A stretch of DNA of 64,000 nt from QWQI01 sp964608915 (GCA_964608915.1 CAZSQA010000009.1:62001-126000), one strand, 5' to 3'; counted from the first letter of the stretch, positions 45,110 to 52,685 are shown. Notes: generated by a model not told the origin, from the sequence alone. Translations and numbers: made by a program.

Positions 45110-45376
45110 ATGACGCTGCCTGAACATTCGCTCGTCGTGCTGAATAGCGAAATCCCCGAACATCGCCTTCACGCGGGCGACGTCGGTGTGATCGTTTTTG
45201 TTTACGAAAGCGGCATCGCTTATGAGGTCGAATTCGTCGCCGGTGACGGCTCGACCCTTGCACTTTTGACACTCGAACCGGACCAGATCCACCCAATCGG
45301 TCCATTACGAATTGCTCCGGTATCCGTTTTGCCGAAGTTCAAGGGTGACAAATTTCCATCAGGTGACTCTTGCTGA
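45110..45376 (+). CDS. DUF4926-domain protein
   Basis: An 88-residue protein. The core LPEHSLVVLNSEIPEHRLHA, then GDVGVIVFVYESGIAYEVEF and LALLTLEPDQIHPI, is the SH3-like DUF4926 pattern (V-L...LPEH.L..G..G.VV......EVEF). Members are frequently found near toxin-antitoxin or immunity genes. It overlaps the next gene (CPCC family) by 7 nt. It may be the first gene of the cassette region. Confidence 0.8.
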   Translation: MTLPEHSLVVLNSEIPEHRLHAGDVGVIVFVYESGIAYEVEFVAGDGSTLALLTLEPDQIHPIGPLRIAPVSVLPKFKGDKFPSGDSC

Positions 45377-45649
45377 CGTCAAGGCACCAGTGCCCCTGCT
45401 GCGACTACTTCACGCTCGATGCGCGAGCCGAGTATGAAATCTGCCCTGTCTGTTACTGGGAGAACGACGGGATCGACCTGGACCGTCCCGACTTGCATTC
45501 CGGTCCCAAACACATGACCCTTCGAAAAGGCCGGAGAGAACTTCCGACGCCTCGGAGCCTGCGACCCCTTGATGTTGCCGCACGTCATCCCGGCGGCCAA
45601 GCGGGTGCGTTACGATCACAGCGATCGCTCGTTCGAAGACGGAAATTGA
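45370..45649 (+). pseudogene. Cysteine-rich CPCC-family gene with a one-base frameshift
   Basis: The frame starting at TTG 45370 reads HQCPCCDYFTLDARAEYEIC, PVCYWENDGIDLDRPDLHSG, then loses family likeness after MTLRK. If one A is dropped from the AAAA run at 45525-45528, the frame becomes KAGENFRRLGACDPLMLPHV and ends at TGA 45647-45649. This restores the expected ARENFRxFGACD continuation and gives a product of about 92 residues. As read, the first frame runs on to 45753 with an unrelated tail. It is a disrupted gene, a sequencing error or, less likely, a slippage site. The Cys4 knuckle probably binds zinc. Confidence 0.82.
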
Positions 45650-45749
45650 ATGGCATCCTGCCCATTCCACAGGAACGTTCACGGTCGAGTCAGTCGTTGT
45701 CCCTGCGGGCTGGCCCATTGAACACGATTTTCAGGAGTTCTCGATTCCG

Positions 45750-46196
45750 ATGACCAAAGAGCCACTTTTATCATGGAGCATCCAGTCGATTCGCCGGGGG
45801 GGCATTCCCGCGATGGCGCTTTTCTGTTTCCACGTGATCGTGTCACGCGGCTTCGACGCATACGATCGATTCCCGCCGCTCGACATCCCGATGCACTTCC
45901 TTGGCGGTGTCGCCATCGCTTACTTTTTCTACCGCACATCCCTGGCGGCTTCAGCTCACGGCGTCATCGGCCCGTTCCATCGCGTTACACATACCGTGCT
46001 CGTCTTTGCCCTCACATGTATGGCGACTGTGTTCTGGGAGTTCGCCGAGTTCTTGTCCGACCGGTTCTTCGGCACGCACGCCCAGCTCGGCCTTGAAGAT
46101 ACGCTCTTCGACATGTTTCTCGGCATCTTCGGTGGCGTTCTCTTACTCATCGTTACGACATCGATTGACTCACGAAATCAATCCCATTCGACGTAA
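45750..46196 (+). CDS. Small integral membrane protein, unknown function
   Basis: A 148-residue protein with about four membrane helices. The marks FPPLDIPMHFLGGVAIAYFF, TCMATVFWEFAEFLSDRFFG and LEDTLFDMFLGIFGGVLLL put charged residues (Asp, His, Glu) inside or near helices, as in the DUF2238/YjdF kind of membrane protein, though I cannot confirm membership. It is followed by GCCTGAC-type sequence at 46193 and a repeat at 46331, so it looks like part of a cassette. Confidence 0.72.
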   Translation: MTKEPLLSWSIQSIRRGGIPAMALFCFHVIVSRGFDAYDRFPPLDIPMHFLGGVAIAYFFYRTSLAASAHGVIGPFHRVTHTVLVFALTCMATVFWEFAEFLSDRFFGTHAQLGLEDTLFDMFLGIFGGVLLLIVTTSIDSRNQSHST

Positions 46197-46330
46197 GCCT
46201 GACCATGTGCTGCAGCGAACGGCTTCACGACTTTCAGCTTATGTTCCCGAATTCATGACAGCCTCCGCCGCATTTTCGCACAGCCTTTCTCTCTCGAAAA
46301 ATCGCTGTGCCTGGTGCAGTAAGGCCCATA

Positions 46331-46564
46331 AGATCGAAGCCAGGAATGTCATTCGGCATCGGTGGCAGCGATTCGAAAGAACTCGGCACAAGCCGCTTGC
46401 GTCCTCCCGCCTTGCTGGTCAAATTGAATGAAAACACGCAGTTCGTCCGCGAAACGCGCCTGACCCGGCGCTTCCGCGGAAGAAGGCCCGCCGCGGTGGT
46501 TGGGCTGAAAGACTCGCAAGTGTCACGCCCGGCGGTCCGGTCCGCTGCGCTTGGGTGTTCGTCG
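46331..46564 (+). repeat. ORF-less cassette-like repeat, copy 1
   Basis: First clear copy of the ~235-bp repeat. Shared landmarks in order are GATCGAAGCC, TTCGGCATCGG, CAAGCC..TTGC, GGTCAAATTGAAT, CAGTTCGTCCGC, GCCTGACCCGGCGCTTC, CGCAAGTGTCACGCCCGGCG, GGTCCGGTCCGCTG. It ends near GTTCGTC and lies 38 nt before the DUF7668 gene. The 134 nt before it (46197-46330) hold a degenerate attC-like piece starting GCCTGACC. Confidence 0.8.
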
Positions 46565-46601
46565 TGAGTGCACTAAGTCAAAGAGTCAATGAGAACGAGC
46601 A

Positions 46602-47450
46602 ATGCGAGAGACAACTGTTTACGGACTACAGTGCGCTAAGGAAGATGAACGGACCATCGTTGACGCCATCAACGCATCGCTCAGCAAGATCAAACGTTCA
46701 ACATCCAAGGCGACTGCAAAGGGCTTGCTCGACGCTCGAAAGCCTTTCGTTCTCTCTCATTACGTGTGGTGCTTGAACAAAGATTGTAGCGTCTACTTTG
46801 AAATCTATCGTAACGAGGATCTAACTGGTAAGCTGCACTTCCCCATGGATGGTTCAATCGGGCTCCTGCTGATGTTCGTTATCCAGGAGAATGGATTTCG
46901 AGGCGGTAAACCACTGAAGAAAACAGCGGAATTTGTCGAACGAGTCATTGAATCGCTCGGGGTACCCTGCGAATTGCTGGCTGAGGGTGATGAACGCGAA
47001 GAGGTCGAGGCTGCACTTTTCGAAAGCAAGACACGACCAACCAATCGTAGCATGGCAAAACGCAAGCCAAAGAAAGAGGTACTGCCCCTGAAAGATGAAG
47101 AGGAGCAGCAACCAGTCCCAACAGCTTGGCGTCCTACATTTAGCGAGATCGTAAACGCCTTCGTAGAACACGATTATCGTCTTACGAATGGTGTCGAGGG
47201 CGTTTTGCCCGTTTCGGCAAAAACCGCTAAGCAAATCAAGGAATACATTGACGACTACGGCGAAACGCTCGTAGCACTTCCCGAGAAGACATGGACTTCT
47301 TCGATATGCATGTGGATGGGCAAACGATGGGAGGTACTCATAGACCTATGGACGAAGGGAGAAGGGAGAAGCGACCTAGTTTTGAGTGCACTGGTCTCGG
47401 AAACGAAGGGCGGTTTTCAAATCAAAATTGAAATGGTGTATGTTCCATAA
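46602..47450 (+). CDS. Two-part protein with DUF7668-like C-terminal domain
   Basis: A 282-residue cytosolic protein, richer in A+T than its neighbours (codons such as AAA, GAA, CAA, ATT), which suggests separate origin. Residues 1-135 form an alpha/beta domain (ERTIVDAINASLSKIKRSTS, FVLSHYVWCLNKDCSVYFEI). A charged linker (AKRKPKKEV, DEEEQQ) leads to the C-terminal part, with FVEHDYRLTNGVEGVLPVS, IKEYIDDYGETLVALPEKTW and EVLIDLWTKGEGRSDLVLSA, a DUF7668 pattern as I recall it. Such domains are often orphan immunity-like genes. The stop TAA lies in CCATAAC (47445-47451), an R''-like box. Confidence 0.8.
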   Translation: MRETTVYGLQCAKEDERTIVDAINASLSKIKRSTSKATAKGLLDARKPFVLSHYVWCLNKDCSVYFEIYRNEDLTGKLHFPMDGSIGLLLMFVIQENGFRGGKPLKKTAEFVERVIESLGVPCELLAEGDEREEVEAALFESKTRPTNRSMAKRKPKKEVLPLKDEEEQQPVPTAWRPTFSEIVNAFVEHDYRLTNGVEGVLPVSAKTAKQIKEYIDDYGETLVALPEKTWTSSICMWMGKRWEVLIDLWTKGEGRSDLVLSALVSETKGGFQIKIEMVYVP

Positions 47451-47468
47451 CAGCTAAATCGCTTATGC

Positions 47469-47590
47469 GAGAAATCAGTGTCAGTTCATTTTTCGGCCTG
47501 ACTATCGGTTGCAGCGAACCCGTTGCGGGGAGAAATCGGTGTCAGTTCATTTTTCGGTCTGACTATCGGTTGCAGCGAACCCGCTGCGAG
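47469..47590 (+). repeat. 61-bp tandem duplication
   Basis: Two head-to-tail units of 61 bp (47469-47529 and 47530-47590) differ at only a few bases. Each contains GTGTCAGTTCATTTTTCGG, then CTGACTATCGGTTGCAGCG. The CTGACTATCGGTTGCAGCGAAC part resembles the attC-like left arms at 46193 and 51230, so this may be a duplicated attC remnant. Confidence 0.85.
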
Positions 47591-47615
47591 GGCCTCTGAA
47601 CCTGTTTTTTAGGCC

Positions 47616-47847
47616 TGCGATCGCAGCAGGAAACCTGAATCCGGCATCGGATGAAGCGGTTCGAAGAAACTGGTACAAGCCCATTGCTTCATCCGCGCCT
47701 GCCGGTCAAATTGAACGAACAACGCATATCGTCCGTGAATCGTGCCTAACCCGGCGCGTTAGCGGACTTGGTCCGCCTTGGTGGCTGGCCGGAATCATCG
47801 CGAGGCTCACGTCCGGCGGTCCTGGTCACTGAGCTTTTGTGCTATGC
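47616..47847 (+). repeat. ORF-less cassette-like repeat, copy 2
   Basis: This copy preserves the best attC inside the repeat. R''-like GCCTAAC is at 47744-47750, the left arm carries TTAGCGGAC, the right arm carries GGTCACTGAGC, and R'-like GCTATGC is at 47841-47847, 104 bp in all. The upstream 128 bp have CGATCGCAGC, GGCATCGG, TTGCTTC, GGTCAAATTGAAC. It ends 18 nt before the next gene. Confidence 0.85.
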
Positions 47848-47865
47848 GGCTCGATCACATGCAAC

Positions 47866-48483
47866 ATGTTTGACATCGCGAAATCACACGACGAGGTAGT
47901 TGCCGTACTCGCATCGGGCGCCACTGTCGCAGATGGCATGGCACGACTCATCGACTTCTGCGCCGATCAAGAAACCTGGCGTGGCTGGTCGGCGTTGCGC
48001 AAACTGGTTTTCGCCGCAGACGAAAATCGGCTCGAACGATGGCTCCAAGGCGTGCTCACGAAAGATCCGCCACAGAAAAGCATCAATGCGTTCTGGTTTG
48101 GCCTATTCAATCCAATTGTCGAAGACAAAGCTACATGCGGTATGTATGTGGCTGGCTCCAAAGATTTCGATGCTGCGGACGAAACATTCGATTGGGCATG
48201 CGGCCCGGACTATTTTCCGAACGGCCGGTACGCCGATTCGAAAGTTCTTGACGAAATCTACCGAAAGGTCGACAAGGCGGAGGGATCCGTTTCTGAGTAC
48301 GGCGAATACGTCCTTTGTCTTGGCTTCGGCGGACTGATCATCAACACATTAGCCGATAGGATCGGTCCTGAGATATGGCTTGGCAATTCCAAGGCGCGGG
48401 CTGTTGCAATAGGCTTTGATTCTGGCGATGGCATTCTTCTTGGTTCGATCACGAAGACCGGGTGGCATCCAAACGCCGCATAA
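47866..48483 (+). CDS. Cassette-encoded protein of unknown function, 205 aa
   Basis: A 205-residue cytosolic protein from ATG 47866. Segments include VAVLASGATVADGMARLIDF, QETWRGWSALRKLVFAADEN, LERWLQGVLTKDPP, KATCGMYVAGSKDF, and EYVLCLGFGGLIINTLAD. Stretches like FWFGLFNPI suggest an alpha/beta fold akin to immunity-type proteins, but I do not recognise the family. The stop TAA is part of GCATAAC, which opens the 91-bp attC-like site. It is preceded by repeat copy 2, so it is a complete cassette in layout. Confidence 0.75.
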   Translation: MFDIAKSHDEVVAVLASGATVADGMARLIDFCADQETWRGWSALRKLVFAADENRLERWLQGVLTKDPPQKSINAFWFGLFNPIVEDKATCGMYVAGSKDFDAADETFDWACGPDYFPNGRYADSKVLDEIYRKVDKAEGSVSEYGEYVLCLGFGGLIINTLADRIGPEIWLGNSKARAVAIGFDSGDGILLGSITKTGWHPNAA

Positions 48484-48568
48484 CAAGGCGGTCAACCCGA
48501 GCGGCGGATCGGGCGGATTCCGAAATCAAAGGTTCTTGGCCGCCGCCGGGTAGCCTTGGTCGTTCGGT
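48478..48568 (+). repeat. attC-like recombination site (91 bp), type I
   Basis: R'' box GCATAAC (48478-48484) is followed by the left arm AAGGCGGTCAACCCGAGCGG. The right arm is GCCGCCGCCGGGTAGCCTTG, and R' box GTTCGGT is at 48562-48568. The arms are inverted repeats with a few unpaired bases and a central loop, as in integron attC sites. It is the same length as, and close to identical with, the site at 54102. Repeat copy 3 begins directly after it. Confidence 0.75.
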
Positions 48569-48570
48569 CC

Positions 48571-48775
48571 CGCGATCGAAGCCGGAAGTTTCGATCCGTC
48601 ATCGGCGGCAGTGATTCGATAGAATCCGTCACGAAGCCCTTGAATCACCCGGTCCTGCCGGTCAGATTGAAAGGATCTTGCAGTTCATCCGCAAAACGCG
48701 TCGAACCCGGCGCTGCAGCGAAAGAAAACCCGCTGCGGTGGCTTGCAGGAATGTTCGCAAGTGTCACGCACAGGC
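48571..48775 (+). repeat. ORF-less cassette-like repeat, copy 3 (3'-truncated)
   Basis: Starts right after the R' box of the attC at 48568 with CGCGATCGAAGCCGGAA and continues through GAAGCCCTTGAATC, GGTCAGATTGAAAGG, GCAGTTCATCCGC and CCGCTGCGGTGGCTTGCAGG. Likeness stops after AAGTGTCACGCACAGG, so the right arm of its attC is missing. The 120 nt up to the SugE gene (48776-48894) show no further feature. Confidence 0.75.
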
Positions 48776-48894
48776 TTTCGATGTACAATTGCTCCAGGCT
48801 GGCGTCGGTCGTCCGGCTGGTACCCGGTCCCGGCCGATCCGCTTGCTTGCGAGCGTTTCGAGGGCACGCAACACAGTTCATGGAGCACGCACGG

Positions 48895-49296
48895 ATGGCT
48901 TGGGTTTATCTTCTCATCGCCGGGTTGATGGAAATAGGCTGGCCCCTCGGACTGAAGTACGGCTGGAACGCCAGCGGGGTCAGGTTCTGGCCACTCGTCG
49001 TGGCTGGCCTTTCCATGGCGGCGAGCGGGGCTTTCTTGTTCCTGGCTCAGAGGTCCATCCCGATGGGCACGGCCTACGCGGTCTGGACGGGCATTGGCTC
49101 AGTCGGGGCGTTCGTCACTGGCATCGTCCTGTTCAAGGAACCGGCGGCGGCCGCCCGCATCGTCTGCGTGCTTTTGATCGTCGCGGGTATCGTCGGGCTG
49201 AAGGCGTTCTCGCCCGCCGAGCCAAAGCCGACGGCCGCGGTTGCCAGCCCGCAGTCGGACACCGAATCAGTCGATTCGGCGAGCTCCGTGTCATAG
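48895..49296 (+). CDS. sugE: Small multidrug resistance transporter, SugE/Gdx type
   Basis: A 133-residue SMR protein with four membrane helices. The substrate-binding Glu13 sits in AGLMEIGWPLGLKYG, the SugE/Gdx signature; other marks are AVWTGIGSVGAFVTGIVLFKEPAAAARI. Members export guanidinium by proton antiport as an antiparallel dimer. ATG 48895 (MAWVYLL) is the family start; ATG 48880 would add five residues. A tail of 30 residues after the last helix is unusual. SMR genes are common in integron cassettes. No guanidine riboswitch was identified upstream. Confidence 0.92.
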   Translation: MAWVYLLIAGLMEIGWPLGLKYGWNASGVRFWPLVVAGLSMAASGAFLFLAQRSIPMGTAYAVWTGIGSVGAFVTGIVLFKEPAAAARIVCVLLIVAGIVGLKAFSPAEPKPTAAVASPQSDTESVDSASSVS

Positions 49297-49350
49297 GTTT
49301 CCCAGGATTCAGATCCGTTGGGCAGGGGGGCTGAGTTGGGCCGCCTGGAC

Positions 49351-49585
49351 CCGCGACCGAAGCCGGAAAACTCGATTCGGCAACTGCGGCAGCGACACGA
49401 AAGAAACCGGCATGAGCCCATTGCGTCATCTAGGCCTGCAGGTCGATTCGAAAGAATCACGTAGTTCGCCGTCAGAATTCGCCTGGACTTGTACTTCATC
49501 GGAGCCGCCCCGCCTTGGTGGCTGCATCTGATAGCATGCAAGTGACACGTCTTGCGGTCCGGTCCGAAAAGCTTGTGCGTCCAGC
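49351..49585 (+). repeat. ORF-less cassette-like repeat, copy 4 (diverged)
   Basis: Preceded by GTTGGGC (49335-49341), a perfect match to the R' core GTTRRRY. Landmarks are CGCGACCGAAGCCGGAAAA, TTCGGCAACTGCGG, GAAAGAAACCGGCATGAGCC, AAGTGACACGTCTTGCGG, and an end of GCTTGTGCGTCCAGC. The middle part is more diverged than in other copies. It ends 18 nt before the signal-peptidase-like gene. Confidence 0.75.
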
Positions 49586-49602
49586 GTTGGAGGTCACGTC
49601 GT

Positions 49603-50142
49603 TTGAGCAGCCCTGGCTTTCGTCTCAGACTCAGCACGCTCCTCCTGGTCGTGGCTGTTTCCGCAGCTTGCTTCGGGTGGTATGTCAATCATTTCGTTCG
49701 GCAGCCTGACTACAAGGTCATGCATGTCGGAGGCTCACGATCGATGGCACCGACGATCACCCGCGAGATTTTGGCAGTCGACGTGAATGCCTACCGGCTT
49801 GCCGAACCGGAGCGGTGGCACGCGGTCGTCTTGCGTCCGCGGGAGCAACCGGGCGGAGCCTATGTCGTGGAGGTTTTGCGAGTCATCGGTTTGCCCCAAG
49901 AAACTGTGTCTTTCACGGACGGGAGGATCGTCATCGACGGCCAAACTGTAACCCCGCCGGAACACCTCCGGGGCATCAGGTTTCATGCCGACGTCCCGGG
50001 CGTCGAACTCGTCGGGCACCCGTTCACCGTTCCGGAGGGGCATTATTATCTGCTCGGCGACAATCCGGAAGAAGCTCGCGATAGTCGAATGCTGGGCGCC
50101 TTTCCTGAAGCGGATATCCGTGGTAGAGTTTCCGGAAGATGA
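49603..50142 (+). CDS. Signal-peptidase-I-like protein lacking the catalytic Lys
   Basis: A 179-residue membrane protein of the S26 family. TTG 49603 is chosen because GGAGGT stands 8 nt upstream and the family N-terminus follows (LRLSTLLLVVAVSAACFGWY). The Ser block is GGSRSMAPTI with Ser47, and the late box is YYLLGDNPEEARDSR. In the Lys block, where active enzymes have K-R-V-I-G-L-P, this protein reads V-L-R-V-I-G-L-P, so the general base appears to be Leu92. It may be inactive or use another base. It looks like a cassette gene (repeat copy 4 upstream). Confidence 0.85.
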   Translation: MSSPGFRLRLSTLLLVVAVSAACFGWYVNHFVRQPDYKVMHVGGSRSMAPTITREILAVDVNAYRLAEPERWHAVVLRPREQPGGAYVVEVLRVIGLPQETVSFTDGRIVIDGQTVTPPEHLRGIRFHADVPGVELVGHPFTVPEGHYYLLGDNPEEARDSRMLGAFPEADIRGRVSGR

Positions 50143-50253
50143 GGCCACCACCCAGCGCCTTTTCAGGGTCGTCGGTGCCATATTGATTGCGATTCTGTCC
50201 GGGGAGCCCCGACTGTACTCTCGCTGCTGCATTCCCTGTCCGCATTCGCTGTT

Positions 50254-50292
50254 GGCCGGGAATTTCGAAAGTGACACACGTGGTGGTCCAAA
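50254..50292 (+). repeat. Fragment of the cassette-like repeat (3' part)
   Basis: GGCCGGGAATTTCGAAAGTG then ACACACGTGGTGGTCC corresponds to GGCCGGAATAATCGCAAGTG TCACGCCCGGCGGTCC of full copies. Only about 40 bp are recognisable, upstream of the gene at 50330. Confidence 0.55.
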
Positions 50293-50329
50293 AAGCGGAT
50301 CAATTCATCGATTCCAATCATCCATCGCA

Positions 50330-51076
50330 ATGTCCAATCCTTCAGCTCAACACAACGATCGAGACCCGGCGTCAGCCCCGTTGAAGGGCCGTCACGAGCA
50401 CCTGTTCTTTGCGGGCATGGCTTTGCTTCTGCTCTCCACGGTGTTCGTGGGCTTCGCGCCTTCCTATTACCTCGCCGGGATGGTCAATGCACCCCTGCCG
50501 AGTGCGGTCGTTCACGTCCACGCACTGGTGGCCACTTGTTGGATGCTCTTGTTCGCTGCCCAGGTGTCGCTCATCTCGGCCCACCGGGTCGACCTTCATC
50601 GCCGCCTCGGGGTTATCGCTGTTCCGCTGGCCTGCGCAATGGTCGTAACCGGTCTGCTGGCTGGAGCGGACATTCTCCGGCGCGGCATTCCGCCGGGCCA
50701 GGAACATCTGCTCTTTCTCATCAACATCGACATGGTGCTCGTCTTCGCGGTTCTCATCGCGCTGGCCTACCGAATGAGGGGCGTTCCGCCGGCTCACAAG
50801 CGGTCGATCGTGATCGCCCACGTCGCGCTCATGTTCGCGTCTTTCATTCGTTGGCCGGTCGGGTTCCTGTATCACAACATTCCCGCCGCCGCACGGGCCC
50901 CTTACGTTTTCCTGCTTCTGATAGTTCTTTACGATCTCTGGAGCTTGCGCAGGATCCATCCCGTGACGCTGTGGGCCAGTACATTCCTCGTCTTCGTTTT
51001 CGAAGTTCAGTTCCTGGTCGCCGAAACGATGGCCTGCCTTGCTTTCGCAGATTGGGTCAAAACCGTCGGTTCATAG
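50330..51076 (+). CDS. Seven-helix membrane protein of unknown function
   Basis: A 248-residue protein from ATG 50330 with six or seven membrane helices. It has conserved-looking His and Trp residues: PSAVVHVHALVATCWMLLFA, LISAHRVDLHRRLGVIAVP, AHVALMFASFIRWPVGFLY. The pattern H-x-H-A...W-x-x-L...Q...H-R..LHR-x-LG occurs in many short uncharacterised bacterial membrane proteins and may bind haem, but this was not tested. The stop does not lie in an R''-like box. Confidence 0.75.
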   Translation: MSNPSAQHNDRDPASAPLKGRHEHLFFAGMALLLLSTVFVGFAPSYYLAGMVNAPLPSAVVHVHALVATCWMLLFAAQVSLISAHRVDLHRRLGVIAVPLACAMVVTGLLAGADILRRGIPPGQEHLLFLINIDMVLVFAVLIALAYRMRGVPPAHKRSIVIAHVALMFASFIRWPVGFLYHNIPAAARAPYVFLLLIVLYDLWSLRRIHPVTLWASTFLVFVFEVQFLVAETMACLAFADWVKTVGS

Positions 51077-51229
51077 TCGAACGGGTGGTTTTGAGCGAAC
51101 TCAAGGCGGGCGGGCACCGAATCGGTCTTCTGCCACAGCCTTCCGACTCCTCGCACTACGAATCGGGAAAAGTGCCCACTGTCTGCTCGGACGTCTCAAA
51201 ACCATGGATCCGACATGTGCATGCTCAAA

Positions 51230-51290
51230 GCCTGACGACCGGTTGCAATGGTCTGCACTTTTGCACAGTCGCTGATGCGGAGCGTCAGGC
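51230..51290 (+). repeat. attC-like site (61 bp) with matched GCCTGAC/GTCAGGC ends
   Basis: GCCTGACG at 51230-51237 and CGTCAGGC at 51283-51290 are perfect inverted repeats at the ends of a 61-bp hairpin-forming stretch. This fits an attC with R'' GCCTGAC and R' GTCAGGC, i.e. one base changed in both boxes compared with GCCTAAC/GTTAGGC. Repeat copy 5 follows at once. Confidence 0.6.
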
Positions 51291-51521
51291 CCCTCGAACG
51301 AAGCCGGAAAACTCAATTCGGCATCGGCGGAAGCGAAAGAAAACCGGCGCTAAGCCCTTGCTTCAGAGATGCTTACCAGTCAAATTGAATGAGTCGTGCA
51401 GTTCGTCCGCAAGAACACGTCTTCCTCGGCGGTTCCGCGGAGCGAAGCCCGCTTCGGTCGCTGGCCGGATCAATCGCAAGTAATACGCCCAGCGGGCCGG
51501 TTCGCTGTTCCTGGTCGTTCG
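51291..51521 (+). repeat. ORF-less cassette-like repeat, copy 5
   Basis: Starts directly after the R'-like GTCAGGC (51284-51290). Landmarks are CCCTCGAACGAAGCCGGAAA, CAATTCGGCATCGGCGGAAG, GCCCTTGCTTC, AGTCAAATTGAATG, CAGTTCGTCCGCAAG, GGCTGG-like CGCTGGCCGG, and GGGCCGGTTCGCTG. It ends near CGTTCGG, 16 nt before the SMI1-like gene. Confidence 0.85.
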
Positions 51522-51536
51522 GAAAGAACAGAGCTC

Positions 51537-52040
51537 ATGAATCAGCATTTGCAGGAACTGATATCGAGGGTTGGCGATTTCGTGCCCGCAGTCGGCGATG
51601 CGCTCAACCCGTTGTCGAAAGCCGACGTGCTGGCAATTGAAAATCGCATCGGATGCCCCCTCGACTCCGTCCATCGCGAGCTGCTCATGCTCTACGGCGC
51701 TTCCCGATTCGAGGAAGACGTTTTCTTCACTCCCGAAATGCCATTGCCTAAGTCCTACTCCAAGAGCAATATCGGAATTCTCGGTACGTTCTTAGGCAAG
51801 TTCGACGAAAATTACCCGAGAGCGAAGGGAATCAGCATTCTTCACAAGCTGGACATTCTCGATGAAGAGCTTCCGCCCGACTTTTTGCCTGTGGCTGATG
51901 TCGGATCCGGAGACCTCTACGGCATTCGCCGTGATGGTTCGGTCTGGCTGTGGATTCACGATGCGCGCAAGGGAAAGGAGTTGAATCAAATCTGTAGTTC
52001 GTTTCCTGCGTGGCTTGATCAGCTGCATCATCATGAATGA
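51537..52040 (+). CDS. SMI1/KNR4 (SUKH) family protein
   Basis: A 167-residue SUKH-fold protein. The signature is LSKADVLAIENRIGCPLDSV, then HRELLMLYGASRF, FLPVADVGSGDLYGIRRDGS and VWLWIHDARKGKELN. SUKH proteins are best known as immunity proteins that neutralise nuclease or deaminase toxins of contact-dependent and polymorphic systems. No toxin gene lies beside it, so it would be an orphan immunity gene carried as a cassette. It is preceded by repeat copy 5. Confidence 0.87.
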   Translation: MNQHLQELISRVGDFVPAVGDALNPLSKADVLAIENRIGCPLDSVHRELLMLYGASRFEEDVFFTPEMPLPKSYSKSNIGILGTFLGKFDENYPRAKGISILHKLDILDEELPPDFLPVADVGSGDLYGIRRDGSVWLWIHDARKGKELNQICSSFPAWLDQLHHHE

Positions 52041-52155
52041 TGACGCGTTTCTTACTCGATTCCAACTTTCGAACAATTCGAAGAACCCGGGCGAAGCTTC
52101 GAGCGTGTCCTGAAATCCATTAATTGTCCTCCGCTTTGTTCTCGGTGTCGTCTGG

Positions 52156-52397
52156 CCGCGGAAGCGAAGACGGGAATGAAATCTCGGCATCGGCGGAAGC
52201 GATCGGAAAGAAACCGCCAAAAACTCCTTGCGTTGTCATGTCCTGCCGGTCAGATTGAATGTGTCTCGCAGATGGTCCGCAAATCGTGCCTTCCGCTGAG
52301 TTTCGGTGGAAGAAATTCCGCTGTGGTCGTTGGGCCCGAAGACCCGCGAATGTCACGCCCGGGGGGCCGTTTCACTGATCTTGTGAGATCGGCAAGC
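52156..52397 (+). repeat. ORF-less cassette-like repeat, copy 6
   Basis: Landmarks are GAAGCGAAGACGGGAA, TCTCGGCATCGGCGGAAGCG, CTCCTTGCGTTG, GGTCAGATTGAATG, CAGATGGTCCGC, GAATGTCACGCCCGG and an end at CACTGATCTTGTGAGATCGG. The 115 nt before it (52041-52155) show no gene or clear attC. Confidence 0.8.
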
Positions 52398-52436
52398 GAA
52401 AGCAAAGGCAATTCGTATCGCTCCAAGGAGTAAACG

Positions 52437-52685
52437 ATGGGATCCGGTAAGAAAAAGGTCCTTGTCGTGAATGTGCTTTTCTGGGTGGTGGCCGCCTTGC
52501 TTCATCCGCTGGCTGGTCTCATCCCCACAGCAAGCGGGGAACCACCGAAGATTTACTCCTTGCTGATTCTTCTCATCTTCCTCGGGTTGGCGTATGGATC
52601 GACCATGCTCATGTGCCGTGCCATGGCCGCAAGCGGGACAACCAGGCAGGCCGAACCAGGCGCTGCAGCAGAAAGCGGGGCATGA
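52437..52685 (+). CDS. Small two-helix membrane protein
   Basis: An 82-residue protein with two hydrophobic helices (VLVVNVLFWVVAALLHPLAG and IYSLLILLIFLGLAYGSTML) and a Cys/Ala-rich polar tail. It has an ATG start with AAGGAG 6 nt upstream, a good ribosome site. Not recognised. It follows repeat copy 6. Confidence 0.7.
   Translation: MGSGKKKVLVVNVLFWVVAALLHPLAGLIPTASGEPPKIYSLLILLIFLGLAYGSTMLMCRAMAASGTTRQAEPGAAAESGA

Noticed and set aside
48556..48879. A longer N-terminus for the SugE protein (ORF from 48556)
   Set aside because: The extra residues are encoded by repeat copy 3; SMR proteins start at MAWxYL.
48776..48894. Guanidine riboswitch in front of sugE
   Set aside because: I looked for the conserved loop pieces of the known guanidine classes and could not find a convincing match by eye; the upstream sequence is mostly repeat copy 3.
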